Source: Croceicoccus marinus (GTDB taxonomy: Bacteria > Pseudomonadota > Alphaproteobacteria > Sphingomonadales > Sphingomonadaceae). Taken from it: a stretch of DNA of 64,000 nucleotides. The position numbers and the translations under genes are program-made. The first letter of the stretch is position 1, and each line of letters begins with the position of its first letter. Positions 56,889 through 64,000 of the stretch are shown piece after piece. The stretch is taken from contig NZ_CP019602.1 of NCBI RefSeq assembly GCF_001661675.2, positions 1,637,501-1,701,500 on the forward strand. Reading direction: 5' to 3'. The notes below the pieces were generated by a model. It was given only the letters and a program-made list of their open reading frames with translations, was not told the origin of the DNA and did no database searches.

Positions 56889-58099
56889 GCGCGCCCTCCA
56901 CCTTCAAAGGCGAGGTCGTGACGCTGGGCTGCCGCCTCAACATGGCGGAGAGCGAGCGCATCCGCGCCATGCTGGCCGCCAGCGCGCAGCCGACCGTGGT
57001 GGTGAACAGCTGCGCCGTGACGCAGGAAGCCGTTCGCCAGACCCGCCGCGCGATCCGCCGCCTGCGCCGCAGCCATCCGGATGCGCGGCTGCTGGTCACC
57101 GGATGCGCCGCCGATATCGAGCGTGAGCAGCTTTCCGCCATGGCAGAGGTCGACGGGCTGGTTGCCAATGCCGCCAAGCTCGAGCCGCGCGCATGGCTGG
57201 GCGATGCGGCCCTCCCCGCCGCCGCGACCACTCCGCGCGCGCGCACCCGCGCCTTCGTGCCGGTGCAGAACGGCTGCGACCACAGCTGCACCTTCTGCGT
57301 CATCCCGCAGGGGCGCGGCGCCAGCCGGTCGCTGCCGGTCGAGGACGTGGTTCGCATCGCCGCCGATCACCTTGCCAATGGCGCGCCAGAGATCGTGCTG
57401 ACCGGCGTGGACGTGACCAGCTGGGGCCACGACCTGCCCGGCTCGCCCGCGCTCGGCACGCTGGTGCGCGCCATCCTCGACGCGTGCCCCTCGCTCGCGC
57501 GGCTGCGCCTCTCCTCCATCGACGGGGCGGAGATCGACCCGCTGCTGGAAGACATGGCCGCGCACGAGCTGCGCCTGATGCCGCATCTCCATCTGTCGCT
57601 GCAATCGGGCGACGACATGATCCTCAAGCGCATGAAGCGCCGCCACAGCCGCGCCGACGCGATCCGCCTTGTCGAACGCCTCAAGGCCCGCCGCCCCGAC
57701 ATTGCGGTGGGCGCGGATTTGATCGCGGGCTTCCCAACCGAAACGGATGACATGCACGCCAACAACCTGTCCATCGTCAGCGCCTGCGACATCGTCCACG
57801 GCCATATCTTCCCCTTCAGCCCGCGCCCCGGCACGCCTGCCGCGCGAATGCCGCAGGTCGATCCCGTGCGCGTAAAGGCCCGCGCCGCCGAATTGCGCGA
57901 AGCCGTCGCCGTACAGCGCGGCCAGTGGCTGGGCGGGCTGGTCGGCACCACCCAGACCGTGCTGGCCGAACGCGACGGCACCGGCCATGCCGAGAACTTC
58001 GCGCCGGTGCGCCTGCCCGCCGGCATGGCGCAAGGCGAAACCGCCCGCCTGCGCATGTCCGCGCGCCAGGACGGTCTGCTGATCGGGGAAGCGGCATGA
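56885..58099 (+). CDS. mtaB: tRNA threonylcarbamoyladenosine methylthiotransferase MtaB
   Basis: A 404-residue radical SAM enzyme that adds a methylthio group to t6A37 in tRNA. The N-terminal MTTase domain has GCRLNMAES, NSCAVTQEA, and VTGCAA, each with a cluster-binding Cys. The radical SAM motif is CDHSCTFCVIPQGRG. A short TRAM-like end follows. The start is TTG 56885 overlapping the dapF stop. The GCRLN-NSCAV spacing and length favour MtaB over MiaB. Confidence 0.92.
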   Translation: MSAPSTFKGEVVTLGCRLNMAESERIRAMLAASAQPTVVVNSCAVTQEAVRQTRRAIRRLRRSHPDARLLVTGCAADIEREQLSAMAEVDGLVANAAKLEPRAWLGDAALPAAATTPRARTRAFVPVQNGCDHSCTFCVIPQGRGASRSLPVEDVVRIAADHLANGAPEIVLTGVDVTSWGHDLPGSPALGTLVRAILDACPSLARLRLSSIDGAEIDPLLEDMAAHELRLMPHLHLSLQSGDDMILKRMKRRHSRADAIRLVERLKARRPDIAVGADLIAGFPTETDDMHANNLSIVSACDIVHGHIFPFSPRPGTPAARMPQVDPVRVKARAAELREAVAVQRGQWLGGLVGTTQTVLAERDGTGHAENFAPVRLPAGMAQGETARLRMSARQDGLLIGEAA

Positions 58100-59016
58100 G
58101 CGATAGCTGGCAGGACCGCGTCTTCGGCGGCTTTCGCAAGACCTCCGCCCGGCTGGCGGGCAATCTGGCCGGTATCGGCGGGCAGACCCGCCTGACCGAC
58201 GCACAGCTGGACGAGTTGGAGGATGCGCTGATCCTCTCCGACCTGGGCCCGCGTGCGGCCATGCGGATCCGCGACCGGCTGGCCGACCGCCGCTTCGACC
58301 GGGGCGCCGACGAGCAATCGATCCGCCAGGCCGTCGCCGAAGAGATCGCCGAAATCCTGCGCCCCGTCGCCAAGCCGCTGGACGTCACCGCCTTTCCGCG
58401 CCCGCATGTGGTGCTGGTCATCGGCGTCAACGGCAGCGGCAAGACGACCACCATCGCCAAGCTGGCCCATCTGTTCCAGGAAGAGGATTACAGCGTCATG
58501 CTGGCCGCGGGCGACACCTTCCGCGCCGCCGCCATCGGCCAGCTTCGGGTCTGGGCGGACCGAGTGGGCGTCCCCATCGTCACCGGACCCGAAGGCGGCG
58601 ATCCCGCCAGCGTGGTCTTTGACGCTGTCAAGGCCGCGACCGAGCGCGGCAGCGACGCGCTGATCGTCGACACCGCCGGCCGCCTTCAGAACAAGCGCGA
58701 GCTGATGGACGAGCTGGCCAAGATCCGAAAGGTTCTCGGCCGCCTCAACCCCGCGGCGCCGCATGACGTGGTGCTGGTGCTGGATGCGACCAACGGGCAG
58801 AACGCGCTCAGCCAAATCGACGTGTTCAAGGAAGTGGCCGGCGTCACCGGGCTGGTCATGACCAAGCTGGACGGCACCGCACGCGGCGGCGTGCTGGTCG
58901 CGGCGGCAGAGCAATACGGCCTGCCGATCCACGCCATCGGCGTCGGCGAGGGGATCGACGATCTGCGCCCCTTCGACCCCGACCTGGTCGCGCGCGTCAT
59001 AGCGGGAGTGGCATGA
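58096..59016 (+). CDS. ftsY: Signal recognition particle receptor FtsY
   Basis: A 306-residue SRP receptor GTPase. [15 protein letters not shown] is the P-loop, [14 protein letters not shown] and [11 protein letters not shown] the next G motifs, and [10 protein letters not shown] the guanine-specific motif. The acidic A domain of E. coli is missing, as in many alphaproteobacteria. It overlaps mtaB and the next gene by ATGA at both ends. Ffh is encoded 4 kb away. Confidence 0.96.
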   Translation: MSDSWQDRVFGGFRKTSARLAGNLAGIGGQTRLTDAQLDELEDALILSDLGPRAAMRIRDRLADRRFDRGADEQSIRQAVAEEIAEILRPVAKPLDVTAFPRPHVVLVIGVNGSGKTTTIAKLAHLFQEEDYSVMLAAGDTFRAAAIGQLRVWADRVGVPIVTGPEGGDPASVVFDAVKAATERGSDALIVDTAGRLQNKRELMDELAKIRKVLGRLNPAAPHDVVLVLDATNGQNALSQIDVFKEVAGVTGLVMTKLDGTARGGVLVAAAEQYGLPIHAIGVGEGIDDLRPFDPDLVARVIAGVA

Positions 59017-59669
59017 TGACCGACAAGACCGATACCGCGCCAAAGAAGAAATCAGGCTGGCTCAACCTCGCCATCGATTACGGGCCGCTGCTGATCTTCT
59101 TCGTCGTCTATCGCTTTTTCGCCCCCGAGGATTCCAGCAATTCGGTGGCCGAGGTGCTGGCCGTCGTAAAAGGTACCGGCGCGTTCATCGTTGCCGCCCT
59201 GATCGCGCTGGGCGTGTCGAAATGGAAGCTGGGGCACATCACCCCGATGCTGATGCTGTCGACCGCGCTGATCGTGTTCTTCGGCGGGCTGACGATCTTC
59301 TTCCAGGACCCGGTCTTCGTGCAGGTGAAGCCGACGATCATCTACGTGCTGTTCGCGATCGCTCTGCTGGTCGGCTGGCGCATGGGCAGGCCGCTGCTGA
59401 AATATTTGCTGGATGCCGCGTTCGACGGCCTGTCGGATCGCGGCTGGATGACCCTGTCGCGCAACTGGGGCTTCTACTTCGCCGCGCTTGCCGTGCTGAA
59501 CGAGGTGCTGCGCGCCGCCTTGCCGTTCGAGGACTGGCTGGCGGCCAAGTTCTGGCTGTTCATGCCGCTCTCGTTCCTGTTCACCTTCATGCAGCTTCCG
59601 ATGATGATGCGCGAAGGGCTTGGCAAGGAAGAGGAGACCGAGGTCGAGACGACCCAGCCTCCGGTTTGA
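59013..59669 (+). CDS. Inner membrane septation protein YciB/IspZ
   Basis: A 218-residue membrane protein with about six hydrophobic segments. IDYGPLLIFFVVYRFF near the start, HITPMLMLSTALIVFFGGLTI and GWMTLSRNWGFYF match the YciB/IspZ intracellular septation family. Its role is in envelope integrity or septation. ATG 59013 overlaps the ftsY stop. The C terminus is acidic and cytoplasmic. It is the last gene of the operon. Confidence 0.9.
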   Translation: MMTDKTDTAPKKKSGWLNLAIDYGPLLIFFVVYRFFAPEDSSNSVAEVLAVVKGTGAFIVAALIALGVSKWKLGHITPMLMLSTALIVFFGGLTIFFQDPVFVQVKPTIIYVLFAIALLVGWRMGRPLLKYLLDAAFDGLSDRGWMTLSRNWGFYFAALAVLNEVLRAALPFEDWLAAKFWLFMPLSFLFTFMQLPMMMREGLGKEEETEVETTQPPV

Positions 59670-59689
59670 GCGTGCTAGCATGAACGGCT

Positions 59690-59718
59690 GGCGGGCGGCC
59701 TGTTTGGACCGCCCCGCC
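59690..59718 (+). terminator. Imperfect GC hairpin between converging genes
   Basis: Arms 59690-59700 and 59706-59718 pair with two bulged bases around TGTTT. It lies in the 68-base space between yciB and the small leftward gene. No T run follows, so it is a tentative terminator. Confidence 0.4.
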
Positions 59719-59737
59719 TCTCGAACGCGCCCGCCTC

Positions 59738-59887
59738 TCAGGCCGCAGCGTGTTCCGACGCCAGCTGCGTCTGTAGCACGGCGATGCGCTTGCGCTCGTC
59801 GGTCCAGCTGCGATTGGGCTGGCCGGTGACCTTGGCGATCAGCTGGCGCAGCTCGTTCTCACGGTCCTTGCGGGTGGTTTCCTGCAT
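59738..59887 (-). CDS. Small basic/charged protein of 49 residues
   Basis: A 49-residue highly charged helical product. It has no membrane segment. An excellent AAAGGAG lies seven bases before ATG 59887, and codon use matches the strand neighbours. The sequence QETTRKDRENELRQLIAKVT suggests an amphipathic helix. I do not recognise a family. It follows kup with 126 bases between and may be a separate unit. Confidence 0.62.
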   Translation of the reverse strand: MQETTRKDRENELRQLIAKVTGQPNRSWTDERKRIAVLQTQLASEHAAA

Positions 59888-60013
59888 CACGACTCTCCTT
59901 TCATGCTTTTGCTTTTGGTGCCCGGCACCATAGCATGAAATGCGCCACCATGTTGGCCGTTCCGCCCCGGAAATGATGCGGGACGACCGACGCAAAGGCA
60001 CAATGCCGCCCCC

Positions 60014-61939
60014 TCAGATCTCCAGCTGGCTGCCCAGTTCGACCACGCGATTGGTCGGCAGCCGGAAGAACTCCATCGCATTGGCCGCATTGCGCAGCAT
60101 CCAGGCGAAGACCTTCTCGCGCCAGATCATCATGCCCGGGTTCTCCGACGGCAGCAGCGTCTGGCGCGACAGGAAGAAGCTGGTCTGCATCATGTCGAAC
60201 ATGCCGCCGCAATGCTCGATATCCGCAAGCGCACGCGGCACGTCGGTTTCTTCCATGAAGCCGTAATGCAGGATCAGGCGATAGAAGCCGTGGCCCAGGT
60301 CGTGGATCTCGTGCCGCTTCGCCAGCTCGACATAGGGATAGTCGGCGATCTTGACCGTCAGCACCACGACGCGTTCGTGCAGCACCTTGTTGTGTTTGAT
60401 GTTGTGCAGCAGCGCCGATGGCACGCCCGCGGTGCTCGACGCCATGAAGATGGCGGTGCCCGGCACGCGGGTCGCCGAATTGGTGGCGGACTTGGCAAAG
60501 ATCTCGATCGGCAACGCCACCTCGGCCATGCGTTCGTGCATCAGCTTGCGGCCCTTGGCCCAGGTCGTGAGCAAAGTGAACACCACCGCGCCGATCAGCA
60601 GCGGGAACCAGCCGCCATCGGGCACCTTGGTCGCATTGGCCGCGAAATAGGAGCCGTCGACGATGAAGAACACGACCACCACCGGTACCGCCAGCCACCA
60701 TTTCCACCGCCATACGGCCAGCAGCAGCGCCGCCATCAGGCAGGTGTCGATCAGCATCGCACCCGTGACCGCGATGCCATAGGCGCTGGCTAGGTTGGAC
60801 GAGTTCTGGAAGGTCAGCACCAGCAGGATCACCGCCACCATCAGCGCCCAGTTGATCGCGGGAATATAGATCTGTCCGGCCTCGGTCTCGCTGGTGTGCA
60901 GGATCGACAGGCGGGGGATAAAGCCCAGCTGCATCGCCTGGTGCGTGACCGAGAACGCGCCCGAAATCACCGCCTGGCTGGCAATGAAGGTCGCCAGCAT
61001 CGCCAGGATCACCAACGGCAGGCGCATGATGTCGGGCGCCATCATGAAGAACGGGTTGCGGATCGCCTCAGCCGCTTCGGGACCCGACAGCGCGGTGACC
61101 ATCGCCGCCTGACCGAAATAGTTGAGCAGCAGCGCGGGCATCACGAAGGCGAACCAGCTGAGCCGCAGCGGCCCGCGCCCGAAATGCCCCATGTCTGCAT
61201 AGAGCGCCTCTGCCCCCGTCACAGCCAGCACGACCGAGCCCAGCGCCAGGAACGCCAGCGTCTTGTCGACCATGAAGAACTGCACCGCGTACCACGGGTT
61301 CAGCGCGACCAGCACGCCGGGGTTCTGCACGATATGCGCCACGCCCAGCACCGCCAGCACGACGAAATAGGTGATCATGATCGGTGCGAACAGCGCGCCC
61401 ACCTTGGCGGTGCCGCGCTTTTGTATCAGGAACAGCCCGACCAGCATGACCAGCGCGATGGGAATGACCCACCGCTCGAACCGGGCCTCGACCACGGTCA
61501 GCCCCTCGACTGCGGAAAGTACCGAAATCGCGGGGGTTATCATCGAATCGCCATAGAACAGCGACGTCGCCATTACCCCCAACAGCACCGTCAGCCAGCC
61601 GAAGCGCGATCCGCCCATATGCCGCGAAATAAGCGCCACCAGCGCAAGGCTTCCGCCCTGCCCCTTGTTGTCGGCTTGCATCAATATGGTGACATACTGG
61701 ATCGAGACGACCAAAGTCATCGACCAGAAGATCAGGCTGACAACGCCCAGGATGTGCAACTGGTCGAGCGCCAGCGGATGCGGGCCCACGAAGGTTTCGC
61801 GGAATGCATATAGCGGGCTGGTGCCGATATCGCCGAACACGATTCCGACGGCCCCAACCGCCAGCTTCACCTTGGCGCTGGTGCGATCCTTGCCGCCGGG
61901 CGCGTGGGCGCCTGCGTGCGATGCCATCTCGCTGCTCAC
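60014..61939 (-). CDS. kup: Low-affinity potassium transporter Kup
   Basis: A 641-residue membrane transporter with about 12 hydrophobic segments. [15 protein letters not shown] is the KUP signature; [14 protein letters not shown] and [22 protein letters not shown] follow. The C-terminal domain is soluble and has no membrane segment. Kup imports K+ with protons. The start GTG 61939 gives a short extra leader; ATG 61927 is a near alternative. The leader DNA contains overlapping inverted repeats at 61953-61999. Confidence 0.95.
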   Translation of the reverse strand: MSSEMASHAGAHAPGGKDRTSAKVKLAVGAVGIVFGDIGTSPLYAFRETFVGPHPLALDQLHILGVVSLIFWSMTLVVSIQYVTILMQADNKGQGGSLALVALISRHMGGSRFGWLTVLLGVMATSLFYGDSMITPAISVLSAVEGLTVVEARFERWVIPIALVMLVGLFLIQKRGTAKVGALFAPIMITYFVVLAVLGVAHIVQNPGVLVALNPWYAVQFFMVDKTLAFLALGSVVLAVTGAEALYADMGHFGRGPLRLSWFAFVMPALLLNYFGQAAMVTALSGPEAAEAIRNPFFMMAPDIMRLPLVILAMLATFIASQAVISGAFSVTHQAMQLGFIPRLSILHTSETEAGQIYIPAINWALMVAVILLVLTFQNSSNLASAYGIAVTGAMLIDTCLMAALLLAVWRWKWWLAVPVVVVFFIVDGSYFAANATKVPDGGWFPLLIGAVVFTLLTTWAKGRKLMHERMAEVALPIEIFAKSATNSATRVPGTAIFMASSTAGVPSALLHNIKHNKVLHERVVVLTVKIADYPYVELAKRHEIHDLGHGFYRLILHYGFMEETDVPRALADIEHCGGMFDMMQTSFFLSRQTLLPSENPGMMIWREKVFAWMLRNAANAMEFFRLPTNRVVELGSQLEI

Positions 61940-61952
61940 GCCAGAACAAACT

Positions 61953-61999
61953 CCGGTTCGTGTTCGCTTTCGGGCGCGATTCGAACCGGGCCCACGAAC
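61953..61999 (-). other. Alternative hairpins in the kup leader
   Basis: CCGGTTCG at 61953-61960 can pair with CGAACCGG at 61982-61989, and GTTCGTG at 61956-61962 can pair with CACGAAC at 61993-61999. The two pairings share bases and exclude each other. They lie within 60 bases of the start codon and might form a switch in the transcript. It is a structure seen in the sequence only. Confidence 0.35.
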
Positions 62000-62090
62000 A
62001 GGGATGGGCGATTAGCAGCGCCGATTGTGCACCGCAAGCAAACGCCCGCGGCATATTTCGAATGCCCCCGAACCGTGTGGAAAGCGCCCA

Positions 62091-62843
62091 TCATGGCGCT
62101 TCGGACTGAGTTGGTGCAGGCGCGGACGGCTGAACCTGCGGGGGCCCCGGCACCCGAACGGGTGCGTTCGGCATCTGCGGCCCCTGCCCGCCCATCTGCT
62201 GGCGCTGCATTTCGATCAGCATGTCCAGCCGCTGGATCTGCGCCTGCAGCACGGCACGCCACGGCTCGTCGGCCGCAGTGTCGCCTTCGGCCAGCGGACG
62301 GTCCAGCAGGCCCTGCCAGCGGGTCCGCGCTTCCTCGAACCGGCCCGACTGCGCCAGCGCCAGCCCGGAAAAGAACGGCGGCCCGGGATGGCCGGGCGCC
62401 AGCCGCGCCGCCTTGTCATAGGCATAGAGCGCCGCCGGCGTCGCCACGCCCTCGGCATGGCCGACCAGCGCATTGCCCAGCGCCAGCCAGGTATCGGGGT
62501 CTTCGGGATGCTCGCGGATCGCGCCGCGCAGGATCGCCGCGGCCGAGGCGAAGCGCCCGTTGCGCGCCATCGCGTCCGCCGTGATCAGATAGCGGCGGCC
62601 CGGCGCGAATTCGGCCTGCATCGCCTGCCGCGTCTCGACCAGCGCAGCCTCCATGCTCCCGCGGCTCTCGCGCGGGGCCTTGGGCGCGCCCGGCAGCGTC
62701 GGGCTGGCCTGCGCCGCATAGCCCGCCAGCCCCAGCAATAGCGCCGCCCCGGTCAGCTCCCACGCCGGGCGCGGCAGCTTGAGCACGAAGACCAGCGCGG
62801 CGAAGGCGGCGATGGCGGCGGGAATTACGAACAGCCAGCTCAT
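62091..62843 (-). CDS. ccmI: Cytochrome c maturation protein CcmI/CycH-like
   Basis: A 250-residue protein. Two membrane segments (about 2-20 and 30-45) are followed by TPR repeats at about 90-190 (RGAIREHPEDPDTWLALGNA and AYDKAARLAPGHPG) and a Pro/Gln-rich tail. CcmI/CycH presents apocytochrome c to the heme lyase. Its ATG overlaps the ccmH stop as TGATG. The tail has no conserved motif. Confidence 0.85.
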   Translation of the reverse strand: MSWLFVIPAAIAAFAALVFVLKLPRPAWELTGAALLLGLAGYAAQASPTLPGAPKAPRESRGSMEAALVETRQAMQAEFAPGRRYLITADAMARNGRFASAAAILRGAIREHPEDPDTWLALGNALVGHAEGVATPAALYAYDKAARLAPGHPGPPFFSGLALAQSGRFEEARTRWQGLLDRPLAEGDTAADEPWRAVLQAQIQRLDMLIEMQRQQMGGQGPQMPNAPVRVPGPPQVQPSAPAPTQSEAP

Positions 62844-63313
62844 GCGTTTTCCTTACTGCGGCCGCGCCGGAACCGCCCGCGCAGCAGCAGCGCCGCCAGC
62901 AGCAGCAGCACGACCGGCGCGGCGAACAGCGGCCAGGTCAGCCCCGTGACCGACGGCTTGTAGCTGATGTAGTCGCCATAGCGCTGGATCAGCCATTGGC
63001 GGATCGCTTCGGGATCCTCGCCCGCGGCGATGCGCTGGCGCACCTCGCTGCGCATGTCGCCCGCCATGGGCGCATCGCTGTCAGCGATCGACTGGCTCTG
63101 GCAGGTCAGGCAGCGGATCGTTTCCATCAGATCCTGCGCGCGCGCTTCCTGCGCCGGATCCTGAAGCTGGCGATAGGCATAGGGCGCGGGCGGCAAGGCG
63201 TCCTGCGCGAAGCCGGGTGTGGTGATCGCCAGCAGCAGGATCGCGGCGACCGCGCATATCCCGATCAGCCGGCGGGGGCAGCTCATCCGCCAAAAGGCCG
63301 GCCCGCGCGTCAT
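62840..63313 (-). CDS. ccmH: Cytochrome c maturation protein CcmH
   Basis: A 157-residue periplasmic thiol oxidoreductase with a signal peptide ending near PGFAQD and a C-terminal membrane anchor (about 125-147). The Cys pair is Cys68 and Cys71 in RCLTCQSQ, which reduces apocytochrome c. YGDYISYKPS precedes the anchor. ATG 63313 overlaps the ccmG stop as TGATG. It is a short single-domain form; the TPR part is the separate ccmI. Confidence 0.93.
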   Translation of the reverse strand: MTRGPAFWRMSCPRRLIGICAVAAILLLAITTPGFAQDALPPAPYAYRQLQDPAQEARAQDLMETIRCLTCQSQSIADSDAPMAGDMRSEVRQRIAAGEDPEAIRQWLIQRYGDYISYKPSVTGLTWPLFAAPVVLLLLAALLLRGRFRRGRSKENA

Positions 63314-63879
63314 AGCGGCTGCTCCGCCGCCCGCAATTGGGAGAGGATCTGGGGCACGTCGCGCTCCATGATCGGGCCAAGATGCTGATAGCGGATCATC
63401 CCGTCGGCATCGATGACGAAAGTTTCGGGCACGCCCGACGATCCGATGGCCAGCTGCAATGCGCTGACGTCGTCGCGCGCGATCGCGCGATAGGGATTGC
63501 CGTGGCGCTGCAGGAATTCGGCGATATCCTCTTCCTTGTCGCGGATCGCCACGCCGTCGATGGTCACGCCCTGCCCCGCCAGCGCGTCGAGCACCGGCGC
63601 CTCGACCACGCAGGGCACGCACCAGCTCGCCCATACGTTCAGCAGGCGCGGCCCCTGCCCCGCCGATCCCGGCAGTTCGACGGTCGGTCTGCCCTCGGTC
63701 GCGGCCGGCAGGTCCATCGCGGGCAGTGGCTGGCCGATCATGCGGCTTTCCACCTCGGTCGAACCGGGATTGGCAAGGCCCCAGGCAATCAGCGCGGCCA
63801 GCAGCACGAAGACCGCCAGCGGCAGCCAGATCGCCCAGCGCGATCCCAATGCTTTCGGACGCGGTTCCGGCGCGCTCAT
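63310..63879 (-). CDS. ccmG: Thiol:disulfide interchange protein CcmG/DsbE
   Basis: A 189-residue membrane-anchored thioredoxin-like protein with an anchor at about 15-34. Active-site Cys87 and Cys90 are in NVWASWCVPC, and GVPETFVIDADG carries the cis-Pro region. It keeps the apocytochrome heme motif reduced for ligation. It overlaps ccmF and ccmH as TGATG at each side, so the set is tightly coupled. Confidence 0.94.
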   Translation of the reverse strand: MSAPEPRPKALGSRWAIWLPLAVFVLLAALIAWGLANPGSTEVESRMIGQPLPAMDLPAATEGRPTVELPGSAGQGPRLLNVWASWCVPCVVEAPVLDALAGQGVTIDGVAIRDKEEDIAEFLQRHGNPYRAIARDDVSALQLAIGSSGVPETFVIDADGMIRYQHLGPIMERDVPQILSQLRAAEQPL

Positions 63880-64000
63880 GCCCCCGCCCTTTCCTGCGGC
63901 AGGGGGTTCGCCTCGCGCCGTTCGGCGATGCGGCGCATGCTGATCTGGCGCCGCCAGCCGCTGGCGATCCGCCCGACCAGTGCCAGCGCGCCGCCCAGCG
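63876..64000 (-). CDS. ccmF: Cytochrome c heme lyase CcmF, C-terminal end
   Basis: The leftward frame enters from the right edge and ends at TGA 63876-63878. About 40 residues are visible: LGGALALVGRIASGW and a basic tail with RRIAERREANP. This is a typical end of CcmF, whose last membrane segment has LGG-L-L-GR. The position immediately before ccmG supports it. Most of the gene is outside the window. Confidence 0.75.
   Translation of the reverse strand, partial: LGGALALVGRIASGWRRQISMRRIAERREANPLPQERAGA

Overview
The window is a 64 kb piece of a GC-rich alphaproteobacterial chromosome, most probably Sphingomonadales and perhaps Erythrobacteraceae. Several things point that way: the run rsmI-yraN-gshB beside hemW, a pyruvate dehydrogenase E1 beta subunit that carries its own lipoyl domain next to ftsB, a TadE/TadG cluster, a Zymomonas-type glucose-fructose oxidoreductase homologue, and an elongator tRNA-Met with an encoded CCA. 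Genes are densely packed with many 1-4 base stop/start overlaps. I see no insertion sequence, prophage, CRISPR array or complete mobile element.

Layout. 1-7.0 kb: end of an NRDE protein, a CAP-domain protein, hemW-xerC, then a leftward set (dedA, gshB, yraN, rsmI) and a lipoprotein resembling penicillin-binding protein activators. 7.3-13.6 kb: parE with a membrane protein, then a MoxR ATPase / unknown exported protein / von Willebrand-type protein cluster. 13.6-18 kb: a NamZ-like muramidase, a DOMON-like protein, tyrS, a PilZ protein and a NYN-LOTUS protein. 18-25.3 kb: an exported TPR protein, gyrA, a YhhN-type membrane protein, trmFO and an EF-hand protein. 25.3-28.6 kb: a short squalene/phytoene synthase homologue and three Tad pseudopilin-like genes closed by a strong terminator. 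28.6-31.6 kb: ftsB-pdhA-pdhB.

32-37.8 kb holds the most interesting unit. Four tightly joined genes encode a glucose-fructose oxidoreductase-like enzyme, a GH3 beta-glucosidase, a gluconate permease and a gluconolactonase-like lipoprotein. All three enzymes start with twin-arginine leaders. Together they suggest that beta-glucosides are hydrolysed and the released glucose oxidised outside the cytoplasm, with gluconate then imported.

38-42 kb is the loosest stretch: a DUF1810 protein, a TylF-like methyltransferase, an internally deleted arylsulfatase remnant, tRNA-Met, a 2'-5' RNA ligase-like protein and low-coding DNA. 42-64 kb is housekeeping: mltG-fabF-acpP, aspS, rnd, oxyR, a threonine/serine dehydratase, ffh-rpsP-rimM, a GGDEF-EAL protein, dapF-mtaB-ftsY-yciB, kup and the cytochrome c maturation genes ccmF-ccmG-ccmH-ccmI.
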